NCBI GenBank assembly: GCA_964023205.1
Contig: OZ026848.1
Span: forward strand, 4,578,501-4,642,500
DNA length: 64,000 nucleotides
Reading direction: 5' to 3'
Source of the DNA: Lutraria lutraria
Lineage: Eukaryota > Mollusca > Bivalvia > Venerida > Mactridae
The translations under genes were made by a program, and so were the position numbers. Within the stretch, counting starts at the first letter, position 1. Each line of letters opens with the position of its first letter. Under the pieces are notes generated by a model that saw only the letters and a list, made by a program, of their open reading frames with translations, made no database searches and was not told the origin of the DNA. Of the stretch, positions 35,399 through 46,949 are shown one piece after another.

Positions 35399-38300
35399 TT
35401 TATTCTCTCAGGTATGTAACATACAGTATGAGGAAAACAAAAAACATGGATGAATATACATGTATGTTTGATGAGGGGGAATAACTCTAACTGTCAAGAT
35501 AATTGGACTGCTGTAGTATAAATATAAACGAAACTAATGTATAAGTATAACAACATTAAAGAACAGGTAACTCATTGCGATAGTAATGTCATTTAACATA
35601 AATTACCATAGTATGCAATTTATGACGGATATATTTGTTTATTTGCTGGACGAGAATAAATACGATGGACTGTATTATAAATTATAGACGTACATATAAG
35701 ACAGAGAAATTGAACAAAATGTGGTAATGAGAGTAAATCACAAGACATGGATCAATTGAGATGCTTAGATATGCTTATGGAATCACATGATTCGATTTCT
35801 AAAATGTTTAAGTCAACTATCTGAATTTTTTCATTATTAGTGCGCCTAGGCGGGCGATACTTCTTAAGACAGGGTATGCATTCGACTGGAGGAGTGATTT
35901 AAAGCAATGCGAATTATTTATGATATTAATGTCTAAAGTACTCAGGAATTTTATCCTCTCACGCGCGAAATATGGACAAGCTAACAAATAATGTTTTTCT
36001 GAGCCTATGTCGTCAGTGTCACAAAAATTGCATTTTCGATCATCAAAAAGAGTACCGTCCCAACGACCGATTTCCACGGGTAAGTTGTGATTTGCTGTAC
36101 GGAATTTAAATAAACACAGAGCGTCGTACTGGGATAGTATATTAAAATAAGTTTCAAATTCAAGATTACTTTTAAAAACATTGTAAGATAGACCTTTGTT
36201 TGATAATTGCAATTGTCCGTGCCAGTTCTGTTTATATTGATCAATGAGTGTGTGTTTGATGAGATAATTCAGGTTACGCGTGATATTTATCGCGTTCTGA
36301 TGAAGCCAAATATCAGTGCGACCTACTGAGTCTAAAATTTGTTTAATGCAGGATATCCATTTAAACTGTTGGTTATTTTGATTAAGCATGTACATGTAAA
36401 TACGATATGATAATTTGTTAACATTTCCGGATAATAGTCGTGACCAAAAACCATCATGTGGCTTTTTATGGTGACAGATACAGGATATCTTCCTAATTCG
36501 CCGTGAAGCATATAAATAGGAGTACTTTTACGAGCATTCACTAATCTACGAAGGAATTTATTGTGAACAGATTCGATCATTTCTAAATTTTTCCAACCCG
36601 AAAATTTCGGAGCCATAGGTAAGTATTGGTAGTACGGTGTGATCAAAAAGTTTAAGGCTAAGGTCTACTGGGAGGTCAGCATTTCTTATTTTCGTGAACA
36701 ATAAAAACATTGCTTTTTTGGCTTGTTCTACGATGTGTTTGCGAGCATTAAGGAAAGAACCGGTACTAGAGAACGTTACGCCTAGATAATGATATTTGTT
36801 TGTAAGCTCGATTGAGTGATCGCCGAGTTTAAAATCATAATTATTTGTATTTCTTGCTCCAAAGGCTACAATTTTCGTTTTACTCAAATTTACATTAAGG
36901 TGCCATAGTTTACAGTAGTCGTTAAAGGCGTCCAGGCAGGTCTGGAAATCACGCGGACAGTCTGAAATGATAATTGTATCATCTGTGTAAAGCATGAGTA
37001 AAAGTTTAAGCCATACAGTATTATCTAAGTTATCTGAAAGCTTTATGCCGTTACCGCCGCGTGATTCTATATGTGACTGCATGTCATTGACAAATAATGA
37101 GAATAAAAGCGGTAAGAGGTTCTCGCCTTGGCGGACGCCAGTTGAACATGAAAAGAACGATGACATACTGCCATTATGTGAAACACAAGACTTAATGGTA
37201 CAATACATATTATAGATAACATGGAAAACTTTGCCATTGATATTATTTTGTAAGAGTTTCTGCCAGAGACTTATTCTATGTACGTTATCAAATGCAGCGG
37301 AAAAAAATCGATAAATGCGCAAAATAATTTATTTTTCTTAGATCTTAGGATATCAATAATTGAATGTAGCGTGAAAATATGATCTTGAAACGAGTACCCC
37401 TTCCTGAAACCCGCTTGATTTGGCTGTAATATATTACTAGACTCGAGAAATTCAGTAAGTCGTGAGTTTAGGACAGATGTAAATAATTTACCTAAGCAGC
37501 TTAGTATTGTTATAGGTCTATAGTTAGAGGTTACTTTAGGATCCCCTTTGTTTTTATAGATTGGCACAATGACACCGTTAAGCCAAGACTCGGGCATGAT
37601 TCCGGTATCTAAAACGCAGTTAAATAGTTTGGTATATATTGGTAATAGATGGTCTTGGGTGTTTTTTATATATTCATTTAGTATGTTATCTGTCGGACTG
37701 GAGGCTTTACCGTTATTAAGACATTTTATACGTTTTATAATTTCATCGCGTTCAATCGGTGAGTTCAGTGCAATATTATCCGGTTCATGTTGAGGTAATA
37801 TAAAATCAGCAACTGCCTCAGGTGCTGCATTCAAATTATTGAAGTGTTCAAAGAACTCTTGTAAGTTGGGAGTAGAATTATTATTACGTTTAGGTTTTAA
37901 CCTATTTAAAAAAATTCCAGTATTGTTTAGGATTACTTGTCTGTAAATTTCTCAGTTTTGTAGCTTGTTTGTGTTTAAAATCACGTACGTAATAATGAAT
38001 TGTTCGTTTATAGGCCTTGCTAGCACTTGTGAGTAAACTTTTATTGTAAGCACTTGGTTGACGGTTATATTTTTTCTTAGCGCGGTGATATATTTTCTGT
38101 GCGCGGCGGCAAGTAGGACCAAACCACGGTCTCTTATTATTAAACTTACGTCGTGCACGTGGTTCATTAATAAGTGTTTTCTCCGACGCGTCTGAAAATA
38201 TTGCAGTAAGCTCCAATGTGATGTGATCAATGGTAGCTTGCGATTGTGGGTAGGTACTTAATTGATCGTTAATTTCTCTTAACCGCGATAAATCAATATT

Positions 38301-39143
38301 GTCTTGAAATGCCGTGGACTTGTTATTGTCCCAGCGCGCACGTGGTAATTGCTTGTCGGTTATGAACTCCGGGGCATGTTTTTTTTTGGCAACTAAAGTT
38401 AAATTTATAACACTGTGTCCGTCCGATATTAGACTATCTGTGTCGCTTACGTCGAAGTTTGACACATGCTCGAAGCATTCGGCCGAAGCTATTATATAAT
38501 CAATCACGGATTTATCTTTAAATGTAAAATTACCGTCTATGTCATTTCCCATGCGTCCGTTTAAAATAAACAAATTATTACTACGACACAATTCTATACC
38601 ATGGGCATTCGTTTTAAGGTCTTTGGATTTCCTATTTAATGGAATCGCTAATTTTTCGAGTATTAATTGTTTGTCGAAATCCAACTGAATTTCAGAATCT
38701 AGATTTAAGTAAATCATTAAAGAATGGGTCAGAGGGTACAAAATCCCTGAGCATTGCAATTCTCGAGTTAAAATCACCTGCTAAGGATATAGTAATGATT
38801 TTTGGCGTTCTATGAAATTAAGAACTACGAAAAAGGCAGAAATACAGCGATTTCATTGGATGACAAATAAAGCTGCACACTAATAGGATGTATTGGTACA
38901 ATCTACACATTTCTGTTATGGTGTTTTCAAAACAATCAAAATCGTCAGCAGTAAAAAAACGTGAATTGTCGGGTGGTATATAGATAGCACAGAGTAATAC
39001 ATTTCAGGACAATTCAAAATTGATTTATCAATACACAAACATAAAATGAAATCATTATAAGTTTGTTCAATTTTCACATAGTTTGATAGAGAAGATTTAA
39101 CATATATCCCTATACCACCTGACTTGCGTTTGTATGCTTTAGT

Positions 39144-39692
39144 CACAGGTGGCTGTATCAGTGTTCGGGCCACACACAAAAAAAAATCCCGTCACTGAGC
39201 TTATCATACTATCAAGGTAAAAAGCCTACTATATGTCAATACGCCAAACAATGTGGAACATTGCATCTCGTTGTTTCAGCATAAAAGATGTGCGCTGAAG
39301 GAAAATTGCTACACATGTCATTCAAATAAACTATAAGATATTCATTCCTATCGAAAATCTCATTCAATTACATCTAATAACTGAAACGGTAAAATTTTGT
39401 TCCTTTCGTTATTTAACTTCGCTGCAAGCCATTTTGAGTCAAGCGCGAGTGATGTATCAAGCGATCTGATTGGTCGGCATGAAATGAACAGTCTATTGTA
39501 CACACATATCCGACCAATCAGATCGCTTGATACATGTGTAGCTATTTTCCTTCAGCGCACGTATTTCATGCTGAAATGTTCCACATTGTTTGGCGTATAG
39601 ACATATAGTAGGCTTTTTACCTTGATAGTATAATAAGCTCAGTGACGGGATTTTTTGTGTGTGTGGCCCGAACACTGATACAGCCACCTGTG
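39144..39692. mobile_element. 549-bp palindromic MITE inserted in the LINE endonuclease
   Basis: Long inverted arms start CACAGGTGGCTGTATCAGTG and run ~170 bases. An inner palindrome is at 39446-39533 (GTATCAAGCGATCTGATTGG). The 8-bp direct repeat GCTTTAGT flanks it (39136-39143, 39693-39700). Removing the element and one repeat restores the endonuclease reading frame across the junction, so the insertion is certain. The 8-bp duplication fits hAT- or P-like transposition; ends match neither well enough to assign. Part of its interior (about 39332-39520) recurs at 59155-59345. Confidence 0.92.
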
Positions 39693-39904
39693 GCTTTAGT
39701 CCGTGGTTTTGAGAAGAATAAATAGCCCGGAATATCAACACAATCACAAATGTCGAGATGGGTTTCGGACACGCATTAAATATCATATTGCCTTACAATA
39801 TTAATGAATTCCGGATGGTCAAGTTTTTGCTTTAAGTCACACACGTTAACACTTCCTATTTTCAGAGTTGCAGTATCACTTGAAATTGTATTCCCCCTAT
39901 TGTT

Positions 39905-41107
39905 CTAATGGTTGGTTGAAGTGTTACGTTGATGTTCAGAGTTGTTGTTGTTCGTCCAAGGGCGGCGGATGCCGCTGTCGTCCCTTTTGGACTGCGCTCG
40001 GACCGGTACGTGGGCTGTTCGGCCTGAGGACGCAGACTTGTTGTTGCCATGGTTACTACTTGTGCGCATAGCCGGTCTACGTTGACGAATAGGCGCGTGA
40101 GCATGCGCACGACGGGAGCTGGACCGTGACTGTCGTCTGCCTAATGACGTAGGCTTGGTTGACGAGCGACTAGATACGTTCGAGTGACAGCTATCACTAC
40201 GAGAGTGTTCACGAATAAGAACCCCGTCAGTCTGTTCTCCCCGTGCACGTGCGTTTTGATAATCCACTTTGGTGGTGGGTCGATTGTTTTGGCGAGAGTG
40301 ATTCAGTCGACTGCCCTGCATTATATCATCCCGGTATGGGAATGCGTCAGTCATTATTTGTCCATTCATAACGATTTTAGCAGGGTATGCTAGTGAGATG
40401 CGCTTGTCTGGGTGTTCATCTTTCAATGCTTTATATTGCGGCCATAGCTTTTTTCTGGCACTAACAATTTCAGGTGGGAAATCTCTATTAATGCTTATAT
40501 TCGACCCCTTGAGCTTGTATGCGTTAGACAAAATTTCCTGCGTAGCAGTGAAGTCCCTGAATGCAACAATTATTGGTCTTGTATAGTTGTGTCTGAATCT
40601 ACCTAATCTGTGTGCACGGTCGATGCAGACTTCACGATTTACAAGAAGTGTATTTAGGATGACATTTTGTATCATATTGGTGCAGTTTTCATCTCTGGTT
40701 TCGGGAAATCCAACAAATATCAGATTATTTCGTCGGCTGCGTGCTTCAATATCTATTGATTTAAATTCAAGTAAGGTCATACGTTTCTCGTGGTTATCGA
40801 GCATATATTGCATTACTGTTACGGTTTTGTGTACGGTCTCGTGGGCGTGTAGACACTTGTCCAATTTGTCCTCAATTTTGACCATGGACTGATTTTGTAT
40901 ATTGAACTGAGAGAATAAAACAGATAGTTTATCATCGACTGGAAGGGATTTATACTTCTCTAATGAAACCTCGTTGGCGTTTGCTGTGCTACTGTTACTG
41001 CCGCTAAAGTGAAATTTCCTTTTTTTGTTTTGTATTTGTGACCATTCAGATATCTGGTCAAAAACTTCATCGTTGCCGCCATGATCGCCGCCATTAAGGG
41101 GACACAA
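39905..41107 (-). CDS. LINE ORF1 protein (coiled coil, RRM-like, basic tail)
   Basis: Intact 400-codon frame upstream of the broken ORF2, so the first ORF of this LINE. Layout: Asn/Ser-rich start, heptad-like helical stretch (about 50-115), then an RRM-type core with EARSRRNNLIFVGFPE (about 121-136) and AHRLGR, followed by a C-terminal domain (NRDFPPEIVSARKKLWPQYK). A long Arg/Ser-rich basic tail follows (after ~270). This matches the L1-type ORF1p plan of trimerisation, RRM and C-terminal domains that bind the LINE RNA. The frame is intact although ORF2 is dead, so it may still be translated if transcribed. The 5' UTR and promoter (41108 onward) are not recognised. Confidence 0.8.
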   Translation of the reverse strand: MCPLNGGDHGGNDEVFDQISEWSQIQNKKRKFHFSGSNSSTANANEVSLEKYKSLPVDDKLSVLFSQFNIQNQSMVKIEDKLDKCLHAHETVHKTVTVMQYMLDNHEKRMTLLEFKSIDIEARSRRNNLIFVGFPETRDENCTNMIQNVILNTLLVNREVCIDRAHRLGRFRHNYTRPIIVAFRDFTATQEILSNAYKLKGSNISINRDFPPEIVSARKKLWPQYKALKDEHPDKRISLAYPAKIVMNGQIMTDAFPYRDDIMQGSRLNHSRQNNRPTTKVDYQNARARGEQTDGVLIREHSRSDSCHSNVSSRSSTKPTSLGRRQSRSSSRRAHAHAPIRQRRPAMRTSSNHGNNKSASSGRTAHVPVRAQSKRDDSGIRRPWTNNNNSEHQRNTSTNH

Positions 41108-41469
41108 TTCTCAACTTTCAAAATAATACATAGGAAATAGTCATATGGCCAATTGAAATAATTACTTGGGAAGTCTATACAAAAGTATTGGTAAGTTGTT
41201 AAAACATTAGTGTAGACATGTTATATTCACTATTTGAAGAATATAGACCAGCTACCACTGATTAATCAAGAAAACAACACCGTTAAAAACGGTTTATGAA
41301 AGTACATTCAAACTCAAAATGTAACGAACAGTTCGTGAACCAAATTAGTTTTTGGACTTTTTTTATCAAAATCAAGTCCTTTGTAATCGTTGACTTATAT
41401 TTGTCGCTGGACTCCATAACAGCTTGGTTAAAAGAATGCCACATAAAGGAAATAGTGCGCAACTAAATG
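41108..41469. other. Probable LINE 5' UTR/flank
   Basis: No feature recognised; position suggests the 5' UTR of the minus-strand LINE. Confidence 0.3.
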
Positions 41470-42500
41470 GTATGTTTATATAGAAGTATCTGGAATCTTT
41501 CCCCAATTAAGTGTGTCAGATCTAAATACATTTCAAATCATTCTATTGTAACTACATGGAAAGAGTCATGTATCTAAATAAGTGCTTGTCGGCAGATACA
41601 TGAGATTTTCAAATGCGTAGAATTAAAACCGCGTATTCACTGTCCAATAAAATATCTTGCCGTAAAAGTAGTTCTACTTTCGGTCTTCGTTCGATAGTTC
41701 AGAAAAATCTCCACGGACGTATTCATGCATTTGCAACAATCTACCATCGATGTGTGTGTTTTGTGCCTTTCTAACATTTCTTAATATTACAAAGCGAATT
41801 CTCATTTAATCGTATTCACCAACTAGTGTCATTTTGATGACGGAATCGCTATTTATAGACTCACTAGTAGCAAAGCGTAACCGATGTGGGGAGTTTGATT
41901 TATCGAAGGTTGAATGTTAAAACTGCGGCTTAACAATAATAATTCCAGTCGCTAAATACGAACGTAAATTACTGGATACGTGCTTTTAAAATTTACTGTT
42001 TAAGAGTTCCTTTTACGCCAGATTATTTAGAATTACATAATCACGTCTGAATTTCATGCAACATCGGGTTAACTATAGGTCATATAGGTCTTACTCTATT
42101 GTGTCAGGACCTTTTTGATTTGAGTGACCCTGAATGTGTTCAATGCGACGATGTTCTGTTGTGTTAAAACCAGAAGAATCAATGTTTGTATTTACTGTTA
42201 CTGAAGTGTTGTTTACTAGTTTTGTACAATAAAGAGTTTTTAATGCAATTAAATCGTCCTCAATTAATGTGCTAATCATTAAACTTTCCAATATCAGGCT
42301 TTTTCATTTTAAAATTTTAGCAAAGGGACTATAGTAAAGCCCTAGCTTATGTCATTTACCTATATGCATATGACCTGCATTACAATATGAATGAAAAATC
42401 GGTCCGTAATTTTAAATGTTAAAATATTTGTATGGGCTCGAACGATGTGGGTACACATTTCTCTCTTTTGTCTCGTATGGTAAAAATCAAGTCCGACAGT
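41470..42500. repeat. Dispersed repeat, copy B (pairs with 5800-7110)
   Basis: See 5800-7110. This copy is more compact and lacks the ~390-bp insertion. Just beyond its right end, 42494-42516 carries CAGTACTTTCAGTACTTTGA, also found upstream of each SDR (e.g. 9019-9042). The two flanks may therefore share a further short repeat. Confidence 0.6.
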
Positions 42501-44085
42501 ACTTTCAGTACTTTGATTAAACAATACGAAGTAATATTCATTTCACGCGGTTCGATAGTATAGCGTGAAATATTTGTCTTTTCGCGTTGCATATTATTAA
42601 GGGTGTTTTATACTGAAGAGCACGAAAACCTCGTGCGCGTAATGTTTAAAACTGTGGAATGATGTGTAATTGGTCATTCTACCGGATAGCTCTTCACAAG
42701 TTCAATTTCAGTAGTATTCAAAATTTAGATGTCAGAAATAATTTCGGTTATCATGATTATGTATATTTTTGTATAATTACTATACTGTCGAACTTTCATA
42801 TCGCATTTGTAAAGAGTGTGGCCCCATATGTTCTGCAATCTGAAATTTGACATGGGGTACAGGTTTCCAGAGAAATTTTTCCCTACAGGGTTTTGATCTC
42901 TGGTTGTTCCTGGGCGATTCAGTTTGCACACTAAGGTTTTTCAATGTTACGACTGGGTTATGTACTCGTATACCATGATTGATACCATTGTACATGTACA
43001 AACATTCTATGTTCAATTCATTTGCTGCTTTCGTGGTCGCCAAATAAACACCGCACAGTCCGGTATTGCAAATAAGTGAAGTTGTTTGTGTTTGTTTGTA
43101 ATATACAAGTAATGGTAAAGCATAGACCACTGAACATTGTGCGAATCCATTTTTTGGTTGACATAATCGCGTTTACTGAAACGACCAAACAAACATTCGA
43201 CATGTGACATAAATTTCGACAGGACGCCATTTTTCCATTCGTTAAAATGTAAACAAAACAAATATCTGTGCGATTAGACATTTAAAGCTGTGGCAACACA
43301 TGGTAAGTAATGCATAACGTAGCTAAGACATATGGGATTCTCCATTAAGACGGTAAGTCTAAAACACTTCTTTGATTTCTGGTTCTTCCTATTTGAATTA
43401 TGGTTAATTGTAAAATGTTTACGATCACTTTCATTCTCCCACGGCTTCTGACCGATTCACTAAAACTAATTCGTCCGCGAAAGGAACGGTAACTCGAATT
43501 ATACTAAACAGGTGGTGGCACGTGCATTTTTTTATATTAAACGACAAGGATTTTTGAAAGAATATCGTTTATTTACCAACATTAGAAAATATACTTATAT
43601 CCGTGTAAAGATTAGAAGTTTTATTCGCTTAGGGGAAAAAATAATTAAATAATGGACTATGTTTCCGATCGAAGACATTTCCGTTTTCAGTTGTGAAGCA
43701 ATTCCGCTATAAATTTCGAAAAGTAAACAAAACAAATAAGGAGACCAAAATTGCGATAATGAGTAATCAGTACGCAGATCAAAGTAAGTATTAACGCCAA
43801 AACATTATGCTTTCATGTATTTACTTTTTGTCGTAGGCACATGCCATGTCTTCAACTTTATAAAGGTAAGTGCATGAAATATGTGGTTTTACTATCGCAC
43901 TGACCCAATTTATCGAAATCCCGTGCAAAGCGTCCTTGAGATATCAGTAAATAGTATGGTGTCTGTGAAGGGATACTGTAGGAAATAAAAATATACGTAA
44001 AGTTCAGTATTAATTGCTATCATAATGTATAAAGTGTCTTGTTATCTCTGGTAACCTTTTTTATTTTTTATATGTTTATCCAGGT
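42501..44085. other. Stretch without a recognised gene
   Basis: Contains a hairpin (ATTTCACGC/GCGTGAAAT, 42542-42575) and possible splice-donor-like ATG...GTAAGT strings (43299, 43761) too weak to call exons. Confidence 0.3.
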
Positions 44086-44430
44086 TTTCCAAGACAAAGG
44101 CTATTTTATTGGCGAATGTCGGCGCACGGACAGGCGGGCGGGTTGCAGGGCGAACTTCCACAATTTCTTCTGGACGCAACCTCTCCTACAATTCTGAATG
44201 GATTTCAACCAAACTTTTACACATAAATATTTTGTAGTACCCCTATGCATTCTAGGGATTTTGTGATATGATCCCTTTTGGCCGATCTATGATCTCGTGT
44301 TTTATTGTGTGCATAACCTATGTGATATATACAGTATATATGGGGAAATACTCTACAGGACGCAACTCCTTTAATTCTGAAGGGACTTCGACCAAATTTT
44401 CACAGAACTACTTTGATCAAGTATCAAATC
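44086..44430. repeat. Interspersed non-coding repeat with internal duplication
   Basis: Two related blocks in direct orientation: GGACGCAACCTCTCCTACAA... with AATGGATTTCAACCAAACTT (44174-44220), and GGACGCAACTCCTTTAATTC... with GGGACTTCGACCAAATTTTC (44358-44400). Sequence of this style is common in bivalve genomes (recollection); class unknown. Confidence 0.45.
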
Positions 44431-45740
44431 GTTTTTGAACTTCTTTTTTTCTAGTAAACGATTACATGGCCATTTTGCCCCTCGATCGATCTTGTTTATT
44501 GTTATTTTATTGATCCTTAATATATATATTGATTAATAAATACTATGAACGAATATTGAATTTGTGATTATTGTACACAGAACTGGCTCAATAAGCTTAA
44601 CATGAAACTTATCAGAAAATATGATACACTTTAAATGACAAGGGGAAATTCTAACTATTGACTGTTTTGTTCCATGGCACGTTTGACCACCATACCTTTT
44701 TATCTGTACTACTTTATGAGCAAAACAGATCGTGTTTTTACCTGGTAGTGTGTGTAATAAAATGAAGTTAGCAGTGTTATTTCTCATTATTTCAAATAAA
44801 TTTCACTCGTACAACATTGATAAATGTTTTGACATTGTGTAGTGCATAATACTTATTTGAAATATGAATTAATATTTGTGTTTGAATGTACGCGAGAATT
44901 TGTTCTTATATCCACATTAGCTTTGCCATTTTATCCTTTTTTTCTCCATTCTGGTCAACATTCCTTTCAGTGCAAATATGATTTGAAATTACATTGATTT
45001 CTTTTACTTAAATACAAGCCTATTCTTAATTTTTAATTCTTACCATACCCCACCCGCTTTAGATAATTGTCAGAAATTGTGTCCCCTTAATTTCAATGTC
45101 ACTTTCCTCCAGCACACTGAACCTATTAAAATCCACATTTTCACTTGGTTTGGAACAAGTTTTTGTTTTTTGAATAGAATCTAGGTTCATGGTTTAAATA
45201 ATCATTCCAGTTAGTTTGTTAAATTATCAAAAGCTATTGTTAATAGTCCGAAATCTGTTAGCACTAAAAAACGCCGCCCTCACCAAACAAACCGGAAACG
45301 GAAAAAAAGACCACTTGTCTGTATGTACACTATACATGTATATTGTGTTTTGTTAACATATTATGCAGTTGTGCTAATTGGTGTGCCTAAAACACATCAA
45401 ACCAACAAACAATGTGTGTGTTGCCTGAGGGACAATGTTTGGTATAATGATCTGTTTAAACACATTTCTTAAGATAACAATAGGGATTAACAGTTCGTCA
45501 CTTTTCTATATTCAATACTGTATTGATTGTGACAAGTTTTGGTGATTTAATTTTTACAGGTAATGCATGATATAAGTTTCACCCGTTTTATTTATCTATT
45601 TTTTTTATAATTCAAAGCCTTCGCGAAATTTAAATTAAGAGCGTTCAGACGCGAATTCATAAATACGCGAATATATTCAGAGTAGGCAAAAACGCGAAAT
45701 AAAGATCACGCGAATATAAAGTGATTTACAGTATATGGAT
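44431..45740. other. Stretch without a recognised gene
   Basis: AT-rich; the end (45620-45738) has several CGCGAA motifs and reads into GTGATTTACAGTAT, again repeat-like. Confidence 0.3.
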
Positions 45741-45905
45741 CCTATATGGGCAGTTTTTGGGCAAGCCTGTGTGGGTTTTGCCCTTATTGGACCCACATGG
45801 AGCCTATGTGGACAAACCCATGTCCTGTATGGGCTGTTTCTGGGCAAGCACATGTTGGTATGCCCATATTAGACCCATATGGGACCTATGTGGACACGCA
45901 TTCCC
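45741..45905. repeat. Two-copy 83-bp tandem repeat
   Basis: Unit 1 starts CCTATATGGGCAGTTTTTGG (45741) and unit 2 CCTGTATGGGCTGTTTCTGG (45824). Both contain GGGCAAGC, GGACCCACATGG or AGACCCATATGG, and CCTATGTGGACA. Open frames across it are a by-product of the 83-bp repeat. Confidence 0.8.
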
Positions 45906-46436
45906 TGGAATTGCTATCATTCTTGCAAAGTTTTCAATGGAAGTACGAATGTATATTGATCTGCAGCTCCCTAACCAATGGACCACGGTCGCGGCCTGAT
46001 TTGATTGTGATCACTTTTGTTTTGAATAATAGAATACAAATCATTCAAAATATTTCCTATCTCAATAGCTTCTAAAAAATCATCATCCTGGTCTAATGAG
46101 ATATTATCATCTACCAAGGCATTAATGACATAAACATTCATTCACTAACATTAGAAATGGAATCATTTACTAATTTATTTATCTGTTGTTTAAACGGTCC
46201 ATTTGGCGGCACTGCAATGGTCATTTCAGGGTCGCACCGGAGAAAGGGTTGAAAAGAGACGACATAACCGGTCATTTATATTCGAACACTTTTCAAACAG
46301 TACTTCCTGGTTCTCTATCGCCCCAGTTCAAAGCATTTGTACATACATCGCCCTCTTTCCCGGTGATTTTCTAGACACAGTACTTGGCTCGGTAGTTGGG
46401 ATGGGGATGGGGAAAAGTGTCCCTGAGAAATTCTAA

Positions 46437-46512
46437 AGGCGGAGCCGAGAATCGAACCCATTACCATTCGTTTTGTAGTTCAGTGCGTTACTTACCACTC
46501 GACCACCGATTA
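46437..46512 (-). repeat. tRNA-like SINE head
   Basis: Minus strand: A-box-like TGGTCGAGTGG, then B-box GGGTTCGATTCTC 40 bases on. The ends do not pair as an acceptor stem, so a SINE or pseudogene, not a functional tRNA. Confidence 0.45.
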
Positions 46513-46949
46513 TGGTTAGACGATTAAATTTCTGAGAACTCCCACACTAATGACAATGTACCGCTTTTCTTGAAATAATTCCACTACGAAAATATCTCAA
46601 ATGTATATTTGAACTTATCTGGATACCTGCCTCTGAAGTCTACACGCCGATGATCAGGCTATGCATGAAATATTGATAAATGGTGTTCTTAAGTCATTTA
46701 TGCCAACACCACATCATTTTTCATTGATATAAGACTGATAGGCGTGTTAACACCTTTTTTCAAGATGTTGCTGGACGTATTTTTGCAATTATGTATATCA
46801 TTCCAGCTTTTCCTGTGCCACAGCTTGTAGTACGTTACAACTTTTTGTGTCGATTGAAAAATGTATGCTTATACAGGCCTTTTTTTATTACGAAATTTAC
46901 ATCAATGTGCACATGTATAGAACACATTATGTACGTTATACATGTATAT

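Larger units (their letters stand above)
35369..39850 (-). pseudogene. LINE ORF2 (endonuclease + reverse transcriptase), near full length, dead
   Basis: Minus-strand order: AP-endonuclease start (LKIGSVNV, a premature stop, then SETHLDICDCVDIPGY near 39750), interruption by a MITE (39144-39692), and resumption at RKSGGIGIYVKSS. The endonuclease end has SVIDYIIAS and SDGHSV (38777-37902). RT follows: NYRPITILSC, QAGFRKG, motif A with AFDNVHR after a frameshift, STGVRQGENLLPLLFSLFVN, then LYTDDT in place of Y/F-A-D-D, and YLGVTFS. The C-terminal zinc-knuckle-like CNFCDTDDIGSEKHYLLAC is at 36000-35960. At least five frame breaks. The 3' end has AATAAAG followed by a (TTCTG)n tail at 35369-35400. 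It once supplied target-primed reverse transcription. Clade not assigned. Confidence 0.85.

Noticed and set aside
43018..43281. 87-codon minus-strand frame and nearby ATG...GTAAGT strings at 43299 and 43761 as first exons
   Set aside because: No homology and no partner exon with matching phase found downstream.
45721..46075. Trp/Pro/Gly-rich overlapping frames of 92 and 109 codons
   Set aside because: Open frames on both strands caused by an 83-bp tandem repeat; no conserved protein.
46437..46512. Possible functional tRNA genes here and at 2895, 32625 and 51262
   Set aside because: A and B boxes are present but acceptor and anticodon stems do not close, so they are listed as SINE heads.
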